Below are positions 7,018 through 13,403 of a stretch of DNA of 13,403 nucleotides, in pieces. The notes beneath the pieces are model-generated. The model made no database searches and was not told the DNA's origin. It saw nothing but the letters and a program-made list of their open reading frames with translations. This DNA is from Methylocapsa sp. GTDB lineage: Bacteria; Pseudomonadota; Alphaproteobacteria; Rhizobiales; Beijerinckiaceae. Each line of letters opens with the position of its first letter. Position 1 is the first letter of the stretch. Position numbers and translations under genes: made by a program. The stretch covers positions 886 through 14,288 of the forward strand of contig PLUZ01000353.1 of the NCBI GenBank assembly GCA_003162995.1, given 5' to 3'.

Positions 7018-7388
7018 TGTCCTCTCCGTTCTAGATTTTCAGAACAGAAGAGAACAGTTGTAGGTTAAGGCCAGACCAGCCGAATGAAGACAAGTCTATC
7101 GAACATCGCTATGCCGCTCGCGAAGCCGGAGATATTTTGCTTAGGGATTATTTATATAATTTTATGCTATAAACCGCGATAATAGGGTGAGGTATCGTTA
7201 ATCCAGCGATCCGCGCATGGCATCTCTCTTAAACACTGACATGCCCAAAGCTTTTTGCCGTGGCGCTTTAAAAGACTGGGGGACATTGGCGCGAGTCAGG
7301 AGCCTCGCTCGAAATTTCGCTTTAATTTGGCTTGAATACAGCAACACTCCGGGACACGAAGCACCGGGGTGCCGCGAGCGAGGTCTTC
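7018..7388. promoter_or_regulatory. Divergent intergenic region between the FAD oxidoreductase and ftsE
   Basis: 371 bp with no convincing gene. It must hold the promoters of both divergent units. A strongly AT-rich block at about 7133-7173 stands out in a GC-rich window and includes TATAAT at 7155-7160. On the plus strand TTGCTT (7137-7142), a 17-bp spacer and TTTTAT (7160-7165) form a weak promoter candidate for ftsE. Close to the FAD gene, AGAACAG occurs at 7041-7047 and 7051-7057, exactly one helical turn apart, a possible operator. A 61-codon open frame at 7217-7402 runs into ftsE and looks spurious. Confidence 0.4.
7380..7383 (+). promoter_or_regulatory. Ribosome binding site that sets the ftsE start
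   Basis: GAGG lies 5 nt upstream of the TTG at 7389. This favours the TTG that yields MVRFENVGLRY, the usual FtsE N-terminus, over the TTG at 7332, which would add 19 residues not typical of FtsE. Confidence 0.6.
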
Positions 7389-8051
7389 TTGGTCCGTTTT
7401 GAAAATGTCGGCTTGCGCTACGGAATGGGAGCGGAAATCCTCAAGGATATCAGCTTTGACATCGGGCCGCAGTCGTTTCAGTTTCTGACTGGCCCCTCGG
7501 GCGCCGGCAAGACGACGCTTTTGCGGCTCATTCTTTTGTCCTTGCGGCCGACGCGCGGCTCGGTCGCGCTGTTTGGCAGCGACGCCCTCACCCTCGACAA
7601 AGCTGCGATCACCGGTCTCAGACGGCGAATCGGCGTCGTCTTTCAGGACTTCCGGCTGCTCGATCATTTGACGACCTATGAAAATGTCGCGCTTCCGCTG
7701 CGCGTGCGCGGCAAGGAAGAATCAAGCTACCGCGCCGAGGTGAGCGAGCTTTTGCAATGGGTCGGTCTCGGTGAAAGAATGCACATCCTGCCGCCCGTGC
7801 TGTCAGGCGGCGAGAAGCAGCGCGCGGCGATTGCCCGCGCCCTCATCGTGCGGCCGGAGCTACTGCTCGCCGACGAGCCAACCGGAAATGTCGATCCGAG
7901 TTTGGCACGCCGGCTGCTGCGGCTCTTCACCGAGCTCCACAAATCGGGAACATCCGTCGTGATCGCGACCCATGATCTCGCCTTGATGGACCAGTTCGAC
8001 GGCGCCCGGCGTCTCGTCCTTGGCGATGGCCGCCTCCACATTTACGATTGA
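7389..8051 (+). CDS. ftsE: Cell division ATP-binding protein FtsE
   Basis: Cytoplasmic ATPase of the FtsEX complex, which couples ATP hydrolysis at the division site to activation of periplasmic peptidoglycan hydrolases through FtsX. With the TTG start the product is 220 residues, the normal FtsE length. Motifs in order: FENVGLRYG at the N-terminus, Walker A GPSGAGKTT (35-43), Q-loop VFQDFRLL (Q86), signature LSGGEKQR (138-145), Walker B LLLADEPTG (158-166) and H-loop THD (H195). The VFQDFRLL and ENVALPLRV stretches are particularly FtsE-like. ftsX follows after 8 bp, so the two are co-transcribed. The start is a TTG supported by a GAGG ribosome site. Confidence 0.95.
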   Translation: MVRFENVGLRYGMGAEILKDISFDIGPQSFQFLTGPSGAGKTTLLRLILLSLRPTRGSVALFGSDALTLDKAAITGLRRRIGVVFQDFRLLDHLTTYENVALPLRVRGKEESSYRAEVSELLQWVGLGERMHILPPVLSGGEKQRAAIARALIVRPELLLADEPTGNVDPSLARRLLRLFTELHKSGTSVVIATHDLALMDQFDGARRLVLGDGRLHIYD

Positions 8052-8059
8052 GGCGCGCG

Positions 8060-9061
8060 ATGAGTTTTTTCACCGGCGCGATCCGGCGGGTGCAAGTGGC
8101 GGCGGGGAATGTCCGGCATTGGGACGGGAGAGGTGACGTAACGCGCGGTTTCGGGCGCCGCGGCAACCGCGATATGGCGCTGGTGCCTGCAGCATCGATC
8201 GCGGGGCGCGCCCTGGTGACCGTCGTCGCCATCATGACCTTTTTGGCCTCGCTGACCGCCGGCGCTGCCATCCTCATCAGCGACTCCTCACGCGGCTGGC
8301 AGGACGAAGTCGCGCGCGAAATGACGATCCAAATCCGCCCGGCCGCTGGCCGCGACCTCGAAGCCGACTCGGCGAAAGCCGCTGATCTCGCCCGCGCGAT
8401 GCCGGGCGTCGCTTCGGTCCGCGCCTACACCAAGGCGCAAGCCGAGGAACTGTTGCAGCCCTGGCTCGGCTCCGGCCTCGATCTTTCCGAATTGCCGGTG
8501 CCGCGCCTCGTCGTCGTCGGCCTCGACAAAGAGGAACGCTTGGACATCGCCGTCCTGCGCAAGAAGCTCACCGACGCCATTCCGGGTACGAGCATCGACG
8601 ACCATCATGTTTGGCTGGAGCGTCTCGCCATCATGGCAAGGAGCGTCGTCTTCGTCGCCGCGGTGATCTTTTCTCTTGTCCTCGCCGCGATGATCCTGGC
8701 GGTCGGCTTTGCGACCCAAGGCACGATGGCGGGCAACCGCGAGATCATCGAAGTTTTGCATTTCGTCGGCGCCGAGGACAGTTATATTTCGCGCCAGTTC
8801 CAGCGGCATTTCTTCCGGCTTGGCCTGCGCGGCGGCGCGATCGGCGGCGGGCTTGCGATCCTCGTTTTTCTGGCCTCGGGAATGGTTGCCGCTTGGCTGC
8901 GGGCAACCCCCGGCGGCGACCAGATGGAGGCCATGTTCGGCGATTTTTCGCTGGGGCTCAATATTTACGCCACGATCGCGCTGATCGCGGCGGGGATCGC
9001 GATCGTCACCGGCTTCGTCTCCCGCATCATCGTCTACCGTCATTTGCGCGGCTTGAGTTGA
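8060..9061 (+). CDS. ftsX: Cell division protein FtsX, ABC permease
   Basis: 333-residue inner-membrane partner of FtsE. The ATG at 8060 is chosen because GAGG at 8050-8053 lies 6 nt upstream; an in-frame TTG at 8048 overlaps the ftsE stop. Topology is that of FtsX: an Arg-rich cytoplasmic N-terminus, TM1 at about 50-73, a periplasmic domain of about 115 residues, then TM2 (about 192-216), TM3 (about 260-279) and TM4 (about 302-320), ending in VYRHLRGLS. The gene appears intact. Its last 125 bp have a second, diverged and internally deleted copy at 11350-11435, beyond an inserted-looking gene, so the terminal part of this ftsX may have been replaced or duplicated. Confidence 0.93.
   Translation: MSFFTGAIRRVQVAAGNVRHWDGRGDVTRGFGRRGNRDMALVPAASIAGRALVTVVAIMTFLASLTAGAAILISDSSRGWQDEVAREMTIQIRPAAGRDLEADSAKAADLARAMPGVASVRAYTKAQAEELLQPWLGSGLDLSELPVPRLVVVGLDKEERLDIAVLRKKLTDAIPGTSIDDHHVWLERLAIMARSVVFVAAVIFSLVLAAMILAVGFATQGTMAGNREIIEVLHFVGAEDSYISRQFQRHFFRLGLRGGAIGGGLAILVFLASGMVAAWLRATPGGDQMEAMFGDFSLGLNIYATIALIAAGIAIVTGFVSRIIVYRHLRGLS
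8937..9061 (+). repeat. Left copy of the ftsX 3'-end direct repeat
   Basis: The last 125 bp of the intact ftsX, repeated in the same orientation at 11350-11435 with a 39-bp gap. By hand alignment about 75 of 86 aligned bases agree. The longest identical blocks are TCATCGTCTACCG (13 bp), TCGGCGATTTT (11 bp) and CTTGAGTTGAG (11 bp, running one base past the stop codon). Confidence 0.85.
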
Positions 9062-9144
9062 GGCCGGAGAATCCGAATTGAGACCGTGGCGCGCCTATAA
9101 ATTCCTAATCCGGTTTCGCGATCACTATGCTAGTCTAGTCGCCA

Positions 9145-11337
9145 ATGAAAGATGCTCAGCCACAGGCGTCAAGCCAATTGTCGCGGGCCGGTGCGTCGCC
9201 GGTAACCCAGCAACAGCAACCGGCTGCACGGCCTCCGCGCGCCGCGCTCATCAAAGCTTGGGCTGACGCCGCAACCGCAGTACTGAAGGCGTTGATTCTG
9301 CTGCTCACGATCTTGGCAGTGGGACTCGTGGCGGGCACTGCGGTCTGGCGCGGCCAGCATAGCCGTGCCGTCACGATCATGGTCGATCCCGAGTCTGAGA
9401 AGACGCTCCAAGCGCTCGGCTCAGATCTCGATCTCCGCGAATCTCTCATCGATGCGCTGAACGAACGCGTGCGCGGCGTGCAGCAGATCATCGCGTTCCA
9501 GGGCGCTGCCGGACTGCTCGACGCCACCCAGCGGGATGCGGTCTCCTTTAAGCCCTTCGGGCTTGATCTGCCGGTTGGAGATTTCGCCCATTGGATTCGT
9601 GACATGCTCGGCACCCCACCCCCGGAAGCGGTGCGAGTCGAACTCATGTGCGCACCGCTTCCGTGCACTGCATCCGGTGCCACCCAAGGCACGCTGTTGG
9701 TCACGCTGTCCGGGCCAGGCGGCAGCCATCGTGTCTCATACCCAATTCCGCTCGCCAATCCCGGGCTGAGCCGCGCCCTGCATCAAGCGATGCAACAGAG
9801 TGCTACCTTGCTGCTTGGGAAGGCCGAGCCGATCATCGCAAGCATCTACGACGTCAATGCTCAAACACAAGCAGTGTTCCCGGATGAGAAGCGTCAAGAT
9901 TTGGAGCGCGCCGAGGGGGAGGCGCTCACCGCGCGCAGTACTGGCAAGGACATCTGTGCCACCGACGTGATGATCGGCTTATCCCTGGTCTGGCGCGGCC
10001 TGCTCCAAGAGGGAATCGCTGCTGAAATGCGGGCGGCGGATTCAGCTGATTTCACTTGCCAGGTGCATGCCAAGACGAACATCGTGTTTATGCTGTCCTC
10101 CTTCGCGCTCTGCGATCCTTCGCCTAAGACTCGCAAAGAAACCTACGCGCTGGCGCGGCAGGTGCAGGACAGACTGGCGAAGCTCGGCCGAAGTCAGGTT
10201 GACGACTTGGTCTACTACCGGATTCCGACCGGCGGTCTGGACTTGGATATCGTGCAGTCAATCACCGAACTCAGCGATGAGAAGGTGAGGACCGCGTTCT
10301 GCAATGGAGCAAGAATCGCCCCGCCCGGCGCCCATGGCGACCTCGACGAGCATATACGCGTCATCCTCGACAAAATGCTCAAGCTGCTGCCGCCGAGCCA
10401 ATCACCATATTTTGTCCTTGGAGTCCTTGTGCCCTTGCGGCAAGCGCTCGAAGTCGGCGTGCCGCGCGAGGACGTGATTGGCCGCTGGATCACGGCCCAC
10501 AAGATGATCAATGCCATCGACACCTATACGCTGGCCGACAAACATCCGCGCCGGCTATTCCTGGAGCAAGGTGAGCTTGCCATGGATGCAGCCTTGGCGG
10601 CGCACGCCGCTCTGGCGCTCCCGTCAGCCGAAAAGCTGAACACCCTCAAGGCCGCGGGAGTCGACCTCGCAACCACCGAGGCAACGCCAGACGCGCTCCT
10701 GCAAACTGAGATTTCGCAAGACCTCTCGACCGGGCGCGTTGCCTTCGAGAACGCTATCGTGACCGACACAACAACGCCGTTCGAGCAGTCATCGGATATT
10801 GAGACGCTCACTCTGCTGGGCGATGCGCTCTTTGCCATCGGCGATATTCCGGGTGCGCAGGACGCATATGCCCGCGCGGTTGACGCCTTCATCAAGGACG
10901 ACGAGCCGTTAGACCAGATCATCTTGCTCGCCCGCGCTGCCGCGCATTGGGCGAGCTTACGCGTCGCCAGCGGCGGCTGCCGTCCCAACGCTGCCCCCGA
11001 TGCCACCTGGGAGACGCGTTGGGGGCAGCTCGGTGCCGGAACGCATGATGTTTGCGCGCTCGATCAGCCGAAAGGGGAAGCGGAGCGTCCTGCCCTGTTT
11101 GGAATTATTCGCCCGCTGGTCGCCGACGCAATCAAGCGCTGCGCGCAATCGGCGCTAGCACCAGCGGCCAGGGCGCCCAAGGACGGGAGCCTCGATCAGG
11201 ATGAGCGATTCGCCATGCTCGAATGCCTGCGGAGCAGCGGACCGGACGACATAAGCCTGCGGAGCCACTTCATCAATGATCAGACGGGCGCGACCGTTGA
11301 GGCAAAAATCGAAAATGCCCTCGGCGCGCGTCCCTGA
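9145..11337 (+). CDS. Membrane-anchored TPR-like protein of unknown function
   Basis: I do not recognise this 730-residue protein. A Pro/Gln-rich cytoplasmic N-terminus of about 40 residues precedes one hydrophobic helix (about 46-67), so the bulk is probably periplasmic. Next comes an apparently alpha/beta region at about 74-235: a strand VTIMVDP, a helix DLRESLIDALNERVRG, an amphipathic stretch around DLPVGDFAHWIRDML, then strands around VRVELMC and GTLLVTLSGP. The rest is mainly helical. At least one stretch resembles a tetratricopeptide repeat (LGDALFAIGDIPGAQDAYARA, near 553-573). Ten cysteines are spread through the outer part, consistent with disulfides. The ATG is forced by an in-frame stop at 9136-9138, and no clear Shine-Dalgarno sequence precedes it. 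Ala codons GCT and GCA seem commoner than in ftsX. The gene is bracketed by ftsX and a partial ftsX copy, suggesting acquisition. A scaffold or sensor role is speculation. Confidence 0.8.
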   Translation: MKDAQPQASSQLSRAGASPVTQQQQPAARPPRAALIKAWADAATAVLKALILLLTILAVGLVAGTAVWRGQHSRAVTIMVDPESEKTLQALGSDLDLRESLIDALNERVRGVQQIIAFQGAAGLLDATQRDAVSFKPFGLDLPVGDFAHWIRDMLGTPPPEAVRVELMCAPLPCTASGATQGTLLVTLSGPGGSHRVSYPIPLANPGLSRALHQAMQQSATLLLGKAEPIIASIYDVNAQTQAVFPDEKRQDLERAEGEALTARSTGKDICATDVMIGLSLVWRGLLQEGIAAEMRAADSADFTCQVHAKTNIVFMLSSFALCDPSPKTRKETYALARQVQDRLAKLGRSQVDDLVYYRIPTGGLDLDIVQSITELSDEKVRTAFCNGARIAPPGAHGDLDEHIRVILDKMLKLLPPSQSPYFVLGVLVPLRQALEVGVPREDVIGRWITAHKMINAIDTYTLADKHPRRLFLEQGELAMDAALAAHAALALPSAEKLNTLKAAGVDLATTEATPDALLQTEISQDLSTGRVAFENAIVTDTTTPFEQSSDIETLTLLGDALFAIGDIPGAQDAYARAVDAFIKDDEPLDQIILLARAAAHWASLRVASGGCRPNAAPDATWETRWGQLGAGTHDVCALDQPKGEAERPALFGIIRPLVADAIKRCAQSALAPAARAPKDGSLDQDERFAMLECLRSSGPDDISLRSHFINDQTGATVEAKIENALGARP

Positions 11338-11349
11338 CGGGAAGCCGCG

Positions 11350-11435
11350 TCGGCGATTTTACGCTGGGATTGACTATCTACGCCGCGATCGTCTCCCGCG
11401 TCATCGTCTACCGCCATTTGCGGGACTTGAGTTGA
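11350..11435 (+). pseudogene. ftsX 3'-terminal remnant, diverged partial duplicate
   Basis: Translated in the ftsX frame this reads GDFTLGLTIYAAI followed by VSRVIVYRHLRDLS and a stop, against GDFSLGLNIYATI...VSRIIVYRHLRGLS in the intact gene. The 13 residues between, which form most of TM4, are missing through a 39-bp in-frame deletion. No start or upstream ftsX sequence is present. It begins 12 bp after the stop of the 730-residue gene and ends 25 bp before the DUF72 start codon, whose ribosome site follows directly. Because it adjoins the downstream neighbour, it may be the original ftsX tail displaced by an insertion. Confidence 0.85.
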
Positions 11436-11460
11436 GCGGGGAAAAGGGAGCGCCTGACCG

Positions 11461-12264
11461 ATGACAGGAACAATCCGGGTTGGCATCGGCGGCTGGACCT
11501 TCCCGCCTTGGCGCGGGATTTTTTATCCGGAAGGTCTCGCGCAAAAGCGGGAACTCGAATATGCGAGCCGCCATCTGACATCGATCGAGATCAACGGAAC
11601 CTATTACGGTTCGCAAAAGCCCGAAAGCTTTGCCCGATGGCGCGAGGAGACACCTGAAGGGTTTGTGTTCGCGCTCAAGGGTCCGCGGTTTACCACCAAC
11701 CGGCGCATCCTCGCCGAGGCGGAACCTTCGATCGAGCGATTCTTTGCGAGCGGCGTCCTCAATCTTCAAGAAAAGCTCGGACCGGTCAATTGGCAGCTCC
11801 TTCCAACGAAACGCTTTGATCCCGCCGATTTCGAAGCTTTTCTCAAGCTGCTGCCGAAGACCATCGAAGGACGCAAAATTTTGCATGTTGTCGAGGTTCG
11901 GCATGAAGGATTTCGAACCGCGGAGTTCGTCGATTTGTTGCGTGCCTACGAAACCGGCGTGGTCCTCACGGACAGGGACGCGTTTCCCCATATTCCTGAT
12001 GTCACGTCGCCGTTCGTTTACATTCGCCTGCAGAGGTCATCGGAAGGGGAGGAGTGCGGCTATCCTGCGGCGGCGCTTGATCTATGGGCGGCGCGTGCGT
12101 TCGCTTGGTCCCGGGGCAACGTCCCAAAGGACCTCGAACCGGTAGCTAGTCCCGAAAAGAAGCCGCCAAAATCGCGAAATGTTTTCATTTACTTCATCAA
12201 CGGTTTTAAGCCAAAAGCGCCCGCTGCCGCCATGGCATTGATGGAACGGCTTTCTAACGGCTGA
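11461..12264 (+). CDS. DUF72 (YecE-like) family protein
   Basis: 267-residue soluble protein of the DUF72/YecE family, a TIM-barrel-like fold whose biochemical role is not firmly established. The family start is clear: RVGIGGWTFPPWRG (6-19), then FYPEGLAQKRELEYASRHL and the conserved SIEINGTYYG. Further on come FVFALKGPRFTT, a QLLPTKRFD stretch and HVVEVRHEGF. The usual FNND-type C-terminal motif appears as YFINGFKPKAP. Cytoplasmic, no signal peptide. The ATG at 11461 has AAGGGAG (11444-11450) about 10 nt upstream, lying just after the ftsX remnant. Ancestrally it may have been the gene following ftsX. It converges on the immunity gene with a 38-bp gap. Confidence 0.88.
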   Translation: MTGTIRVGIGGWTFPPWRGIFYPEGLAQKRELEYASRHLTSIEINGTYYGSQKPESFARWREETPEGFVFALKGPRFTTNRRILAEAEPSIERFFASGVLNLQEKLGPVNWQLLPTKRFDPADFEAFLKLLPKTIEGRKILHVVEVRHEGFRTAEFVDLLRAYETGVVLTDRDAFPHIPDVTSPFVYIRLQRSSEGEECGYPAAALDLWAARAFAWSRGNVPKDLEPVASPEKKPPKSRNVFIYFINGFKPKAPAAAMALMERLSNG

Positions 12265-12302
12265 CGCATCCGCTTGGCCGCGACCGCCGCGTTAGGTGTG
12301 TC

Positions 12303-13040
12303 TCATTCCGGCATGGCGTCGGGCGGCCAGGGCAGCGCCTCGAAGGGGGCGAGCGCCTTGAGGATGTCTTGGGCTACGGCGAGATGGGCAGGATTATCCA
12401 CCCTGAACGTATCTTGCGTTGCCGACAGCAATAGGCCGCCTTTCGCGGTGCGCTCATGGATGGCGGCGGGCGGCGGCGTGATGAGCGGCGCGAAACGTGG
12501 AGCGACATAACTCATCCAGCCGATGCGGAGATGGCGTGCCGGATCCCAAAAATCCATGATCTGCTGGGGATAGGCGGAACAATAGGTCGCATCGAAACTC
12601 TCGACAAGCGCGAGAAGCGCCGCCTTGAAAGCCGGATAGGCGATGATCGCCGGATCGGGCACGACGTTATCGCCAGTTTTGATCATGGCAGAGTTGCAGA
12701 AATATCCCGAGGTGACCCAAGCGCCCGCATTGACCCTTAAGGCAAGTGAGCTTGGATCGTTCTTCATGCTGTTGAGCACATTCGCCCGATAGCCATAGAT
12801 TGGCGTCGGATCGCCAGCGTCACCTCGGACGACATTAGCGGCGATCGCCGCCGCGAGCGTCTCGCGCAAGGCAGCGAATTTCTTCGGCTTGCCCTTAAGA
12901 TTGAAGATCCAATTGTCATAGGCGGGATGGATTTGCTTCAGGCGATCGGTGCAGGCGAGGTAGCGGACCGCAATCACCTCTGGCGGCTCGGCACGCGGCC
13001 CCCAAGACGCGTAGATTTTATATTCGGGAGCATAGATCAT
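12303..13040 (-). CDS. Imm52-type immunity protein
   Basis: 245-residue soluble protein resembling the Imm52 immunity family that guards against polymorphic-toxin nucleases. Features recalled from that family are the N-terminal YASWGPR segment with a following helix RLKQIHPAYDNW, the central WMSYVAPRFAPLITPPP, and the C-terminal GGLLLSATQDTFRVDNPAHLAVAQDILKAL (quoted as two adjoining parts: GGLLLSATQDTF and RVDNPAHLAVAQDILKAL). The ATG overlaps the stop of the upstream toxin gene by 4 bp (ATGA), with GAGG at 13051-13048 inside the toxin C-terminal codons serving as ribosome site. This is the tight toxin-then-immunity coupling expected. It should bind and inhibit the neighbouring nuclease in the cytoplasm. 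Assignment is from motif memory and from the partner; no signal peptide is seen. Confidence 0.78.
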   Translation of the reverse strand: MIYAPEYKIYASWGPRAEPPEVIAVRYLACTDRLKQIHPAYDNWIFNLKGKPKKFAALRETLAAAIAANVVRGDAGDPTPIYGYRANVLNSMKNDPSSLALRVNAGAWVTSGYFCNSAMIKTGDNVVPDPAIIAYPAFKAALLALVESFDATYCSAYPQQIMDFWDPARHLRIGWMSYVAPRFAPLITPPPAAIHERTAKGGLLLSATQDTFRVDNPAHLAVAQDILKALAPFEALPWPPDAMPE

Positions 13041-13403
13041 TCAAAATCCTCATATTCATCTAACGAATTGATCCTCGGATTATGCTTGGGAACGCCGCCT
13101 GGATATGGCCTCACGAAAATCTTGATGCGTTTGAGCTTGTCGTCGTCCTCAAAAAGTTTGCTGGCCGCATCCGCCGCCGCTTGTTCATGAAAATACCATT
13201 CGATATCTCGGCCGCCGCTGGCATCGACCTGTCTTGTGGCCTGTTCGACCCATTTATCATCGATACTGTCGCTTATGATCCTATTCTGCCTTACATCCTC
13301 ATAATGCCCCTTGGCTTCGATCATTGCGCCGTCCGATTCGCGACAGTCGTCATAGCGGACAGGCTCACCCGTCGCGGGATTGGTGAGGCTGAAAGCGAGC
13401 CCC
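13037..13403 (-). CDS. Tox-REase-5-type nuclease toxin, C-terminal part, 5' truncated by the window edge
   Basis: The frame is open from base 13402 to the stop at 13039-13037, giving 121 residues of a larger protein whose start lies outside the window; the Met at 13324 is internal. Visible are NPATGEPVRYDDC, then SDGAMIEAKGHYED with the E-x-K of a restriction-endonuclease-like (PD-D/ExK) core, and an ATRQVDASGGRDIEWYFHEQ segment with helix and strand. The last is followed by AADAASKLF and a strand IKIFVRPYP. This order matches Tox-REase-5 effector domains, which are DNases delivered by type VI secretion or carried on other polymorphic toxins. The Imm52-type gene follows with a 4-bp overlap, supporting the call. 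Delivery domains (PAAR, VgrG, Rhs) would be upstream and cannot be seen. Confidence 0.78.
   Translation of the reverse strand, partial: GLAFSLTNPATGEPVRYDDCRESDGAMIEAKGHYEDVRQNRIISDSIDDKWVEQATRQVDASGGRDIEWYFHEQAAADAASKLFEDDDKLKRIKIFVRPYPGGVPKHNPRINSLDEYEDFE

Noticed and set aside
7217..7402. 61-codon frame in the ftsE leader
   Set aside because: It has no clear ribosome site, no recognisable features, and overlaps the ftsE start in another frame.
8288..9043. 251-codon minus-strand open frame
   Set aside because: It is antisense to ftsX. Its resemblance to a minus-strand frame at 11280-11486 only reflects the ftsX tail duplication.
9078..9266. 62-codon frame after ftsX
   Set aside because: It overlaps the start of the 730-residue gene in another frame and has no family resemblance; its N-terminal codons fall in the putative insertion junction.

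Overview
The window looks like the chromosome of a GC-rich alphaproteobacterium of the order Hyphomicrobiales. A Beijerinckiaceae-type methylotroph is plausible but unproven. The basis is the ftsE-ftsX pair, a periplasmic SBP56-type methanethiol oxidase followed by an SCO copper chaperone, the rhizobial style of the integrase, and an alphaproteobacterial elongator tRNA-Met. Several sections look accessory rather than core.

Left edge (1-1105): the 3' part of a tyrosine-recombinase integrase whose frame is open to the window edge runs toward the 3' end of a minus-strand tRNA-Met(CAU). This is the usual geometry of a genomic island integrated at a tRNA 3' end, with the island body lying to the left, outside the window. 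Two TGTCA...TGACA units and a 12-bp palindrome fill the 70 bp between them.

1271-7017, all minus strand: an SCO/SenC protein and the SBP56 methanethiol oxidase (mtoX) form a stop/start-coupled operon. Periplasmic oxidation of methanethiol with copper delivery by the SCO protein is the likely role. No mauG follows, because the tRNA and island come next. Upstream lie a polytopic membrane protein of unknown function and a UDP-galactopyranose-mutase-like/COG1232 FAD oxidoreductase. These two are transcribed together and probably act in envelope glycan or lipid metabolism (inference).

7018-9061: a 371-bp divergent region with an AT-rich block, then ftsE and ftsX, the cell-division ABC system that controls peptidoglycan hydrolysis.

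9062-11435: the most unusual part. A single 730-codon gene encodes an N-terminally membrane-anchored, Cys-containing, TPR-like protein that I do not recognise. It sits between ftsX and a second, diverged, internally deleted copy of the ftsX 3' end (11350-11435). The gene therefore looks like a single-gene cassette inserted at the ftsX 3' end and bounded by partial direct repeats.

11461-13403: a DUF72 (YecE-like) gene converges on a minus-strand toxin/immunity pair. The pair is a Tox-REase-5-type nuclease C-terminus, cut by the window edge, overlapping by 4 bp an Imm52-type immunity gene, a typical polymorphic-toxin module.
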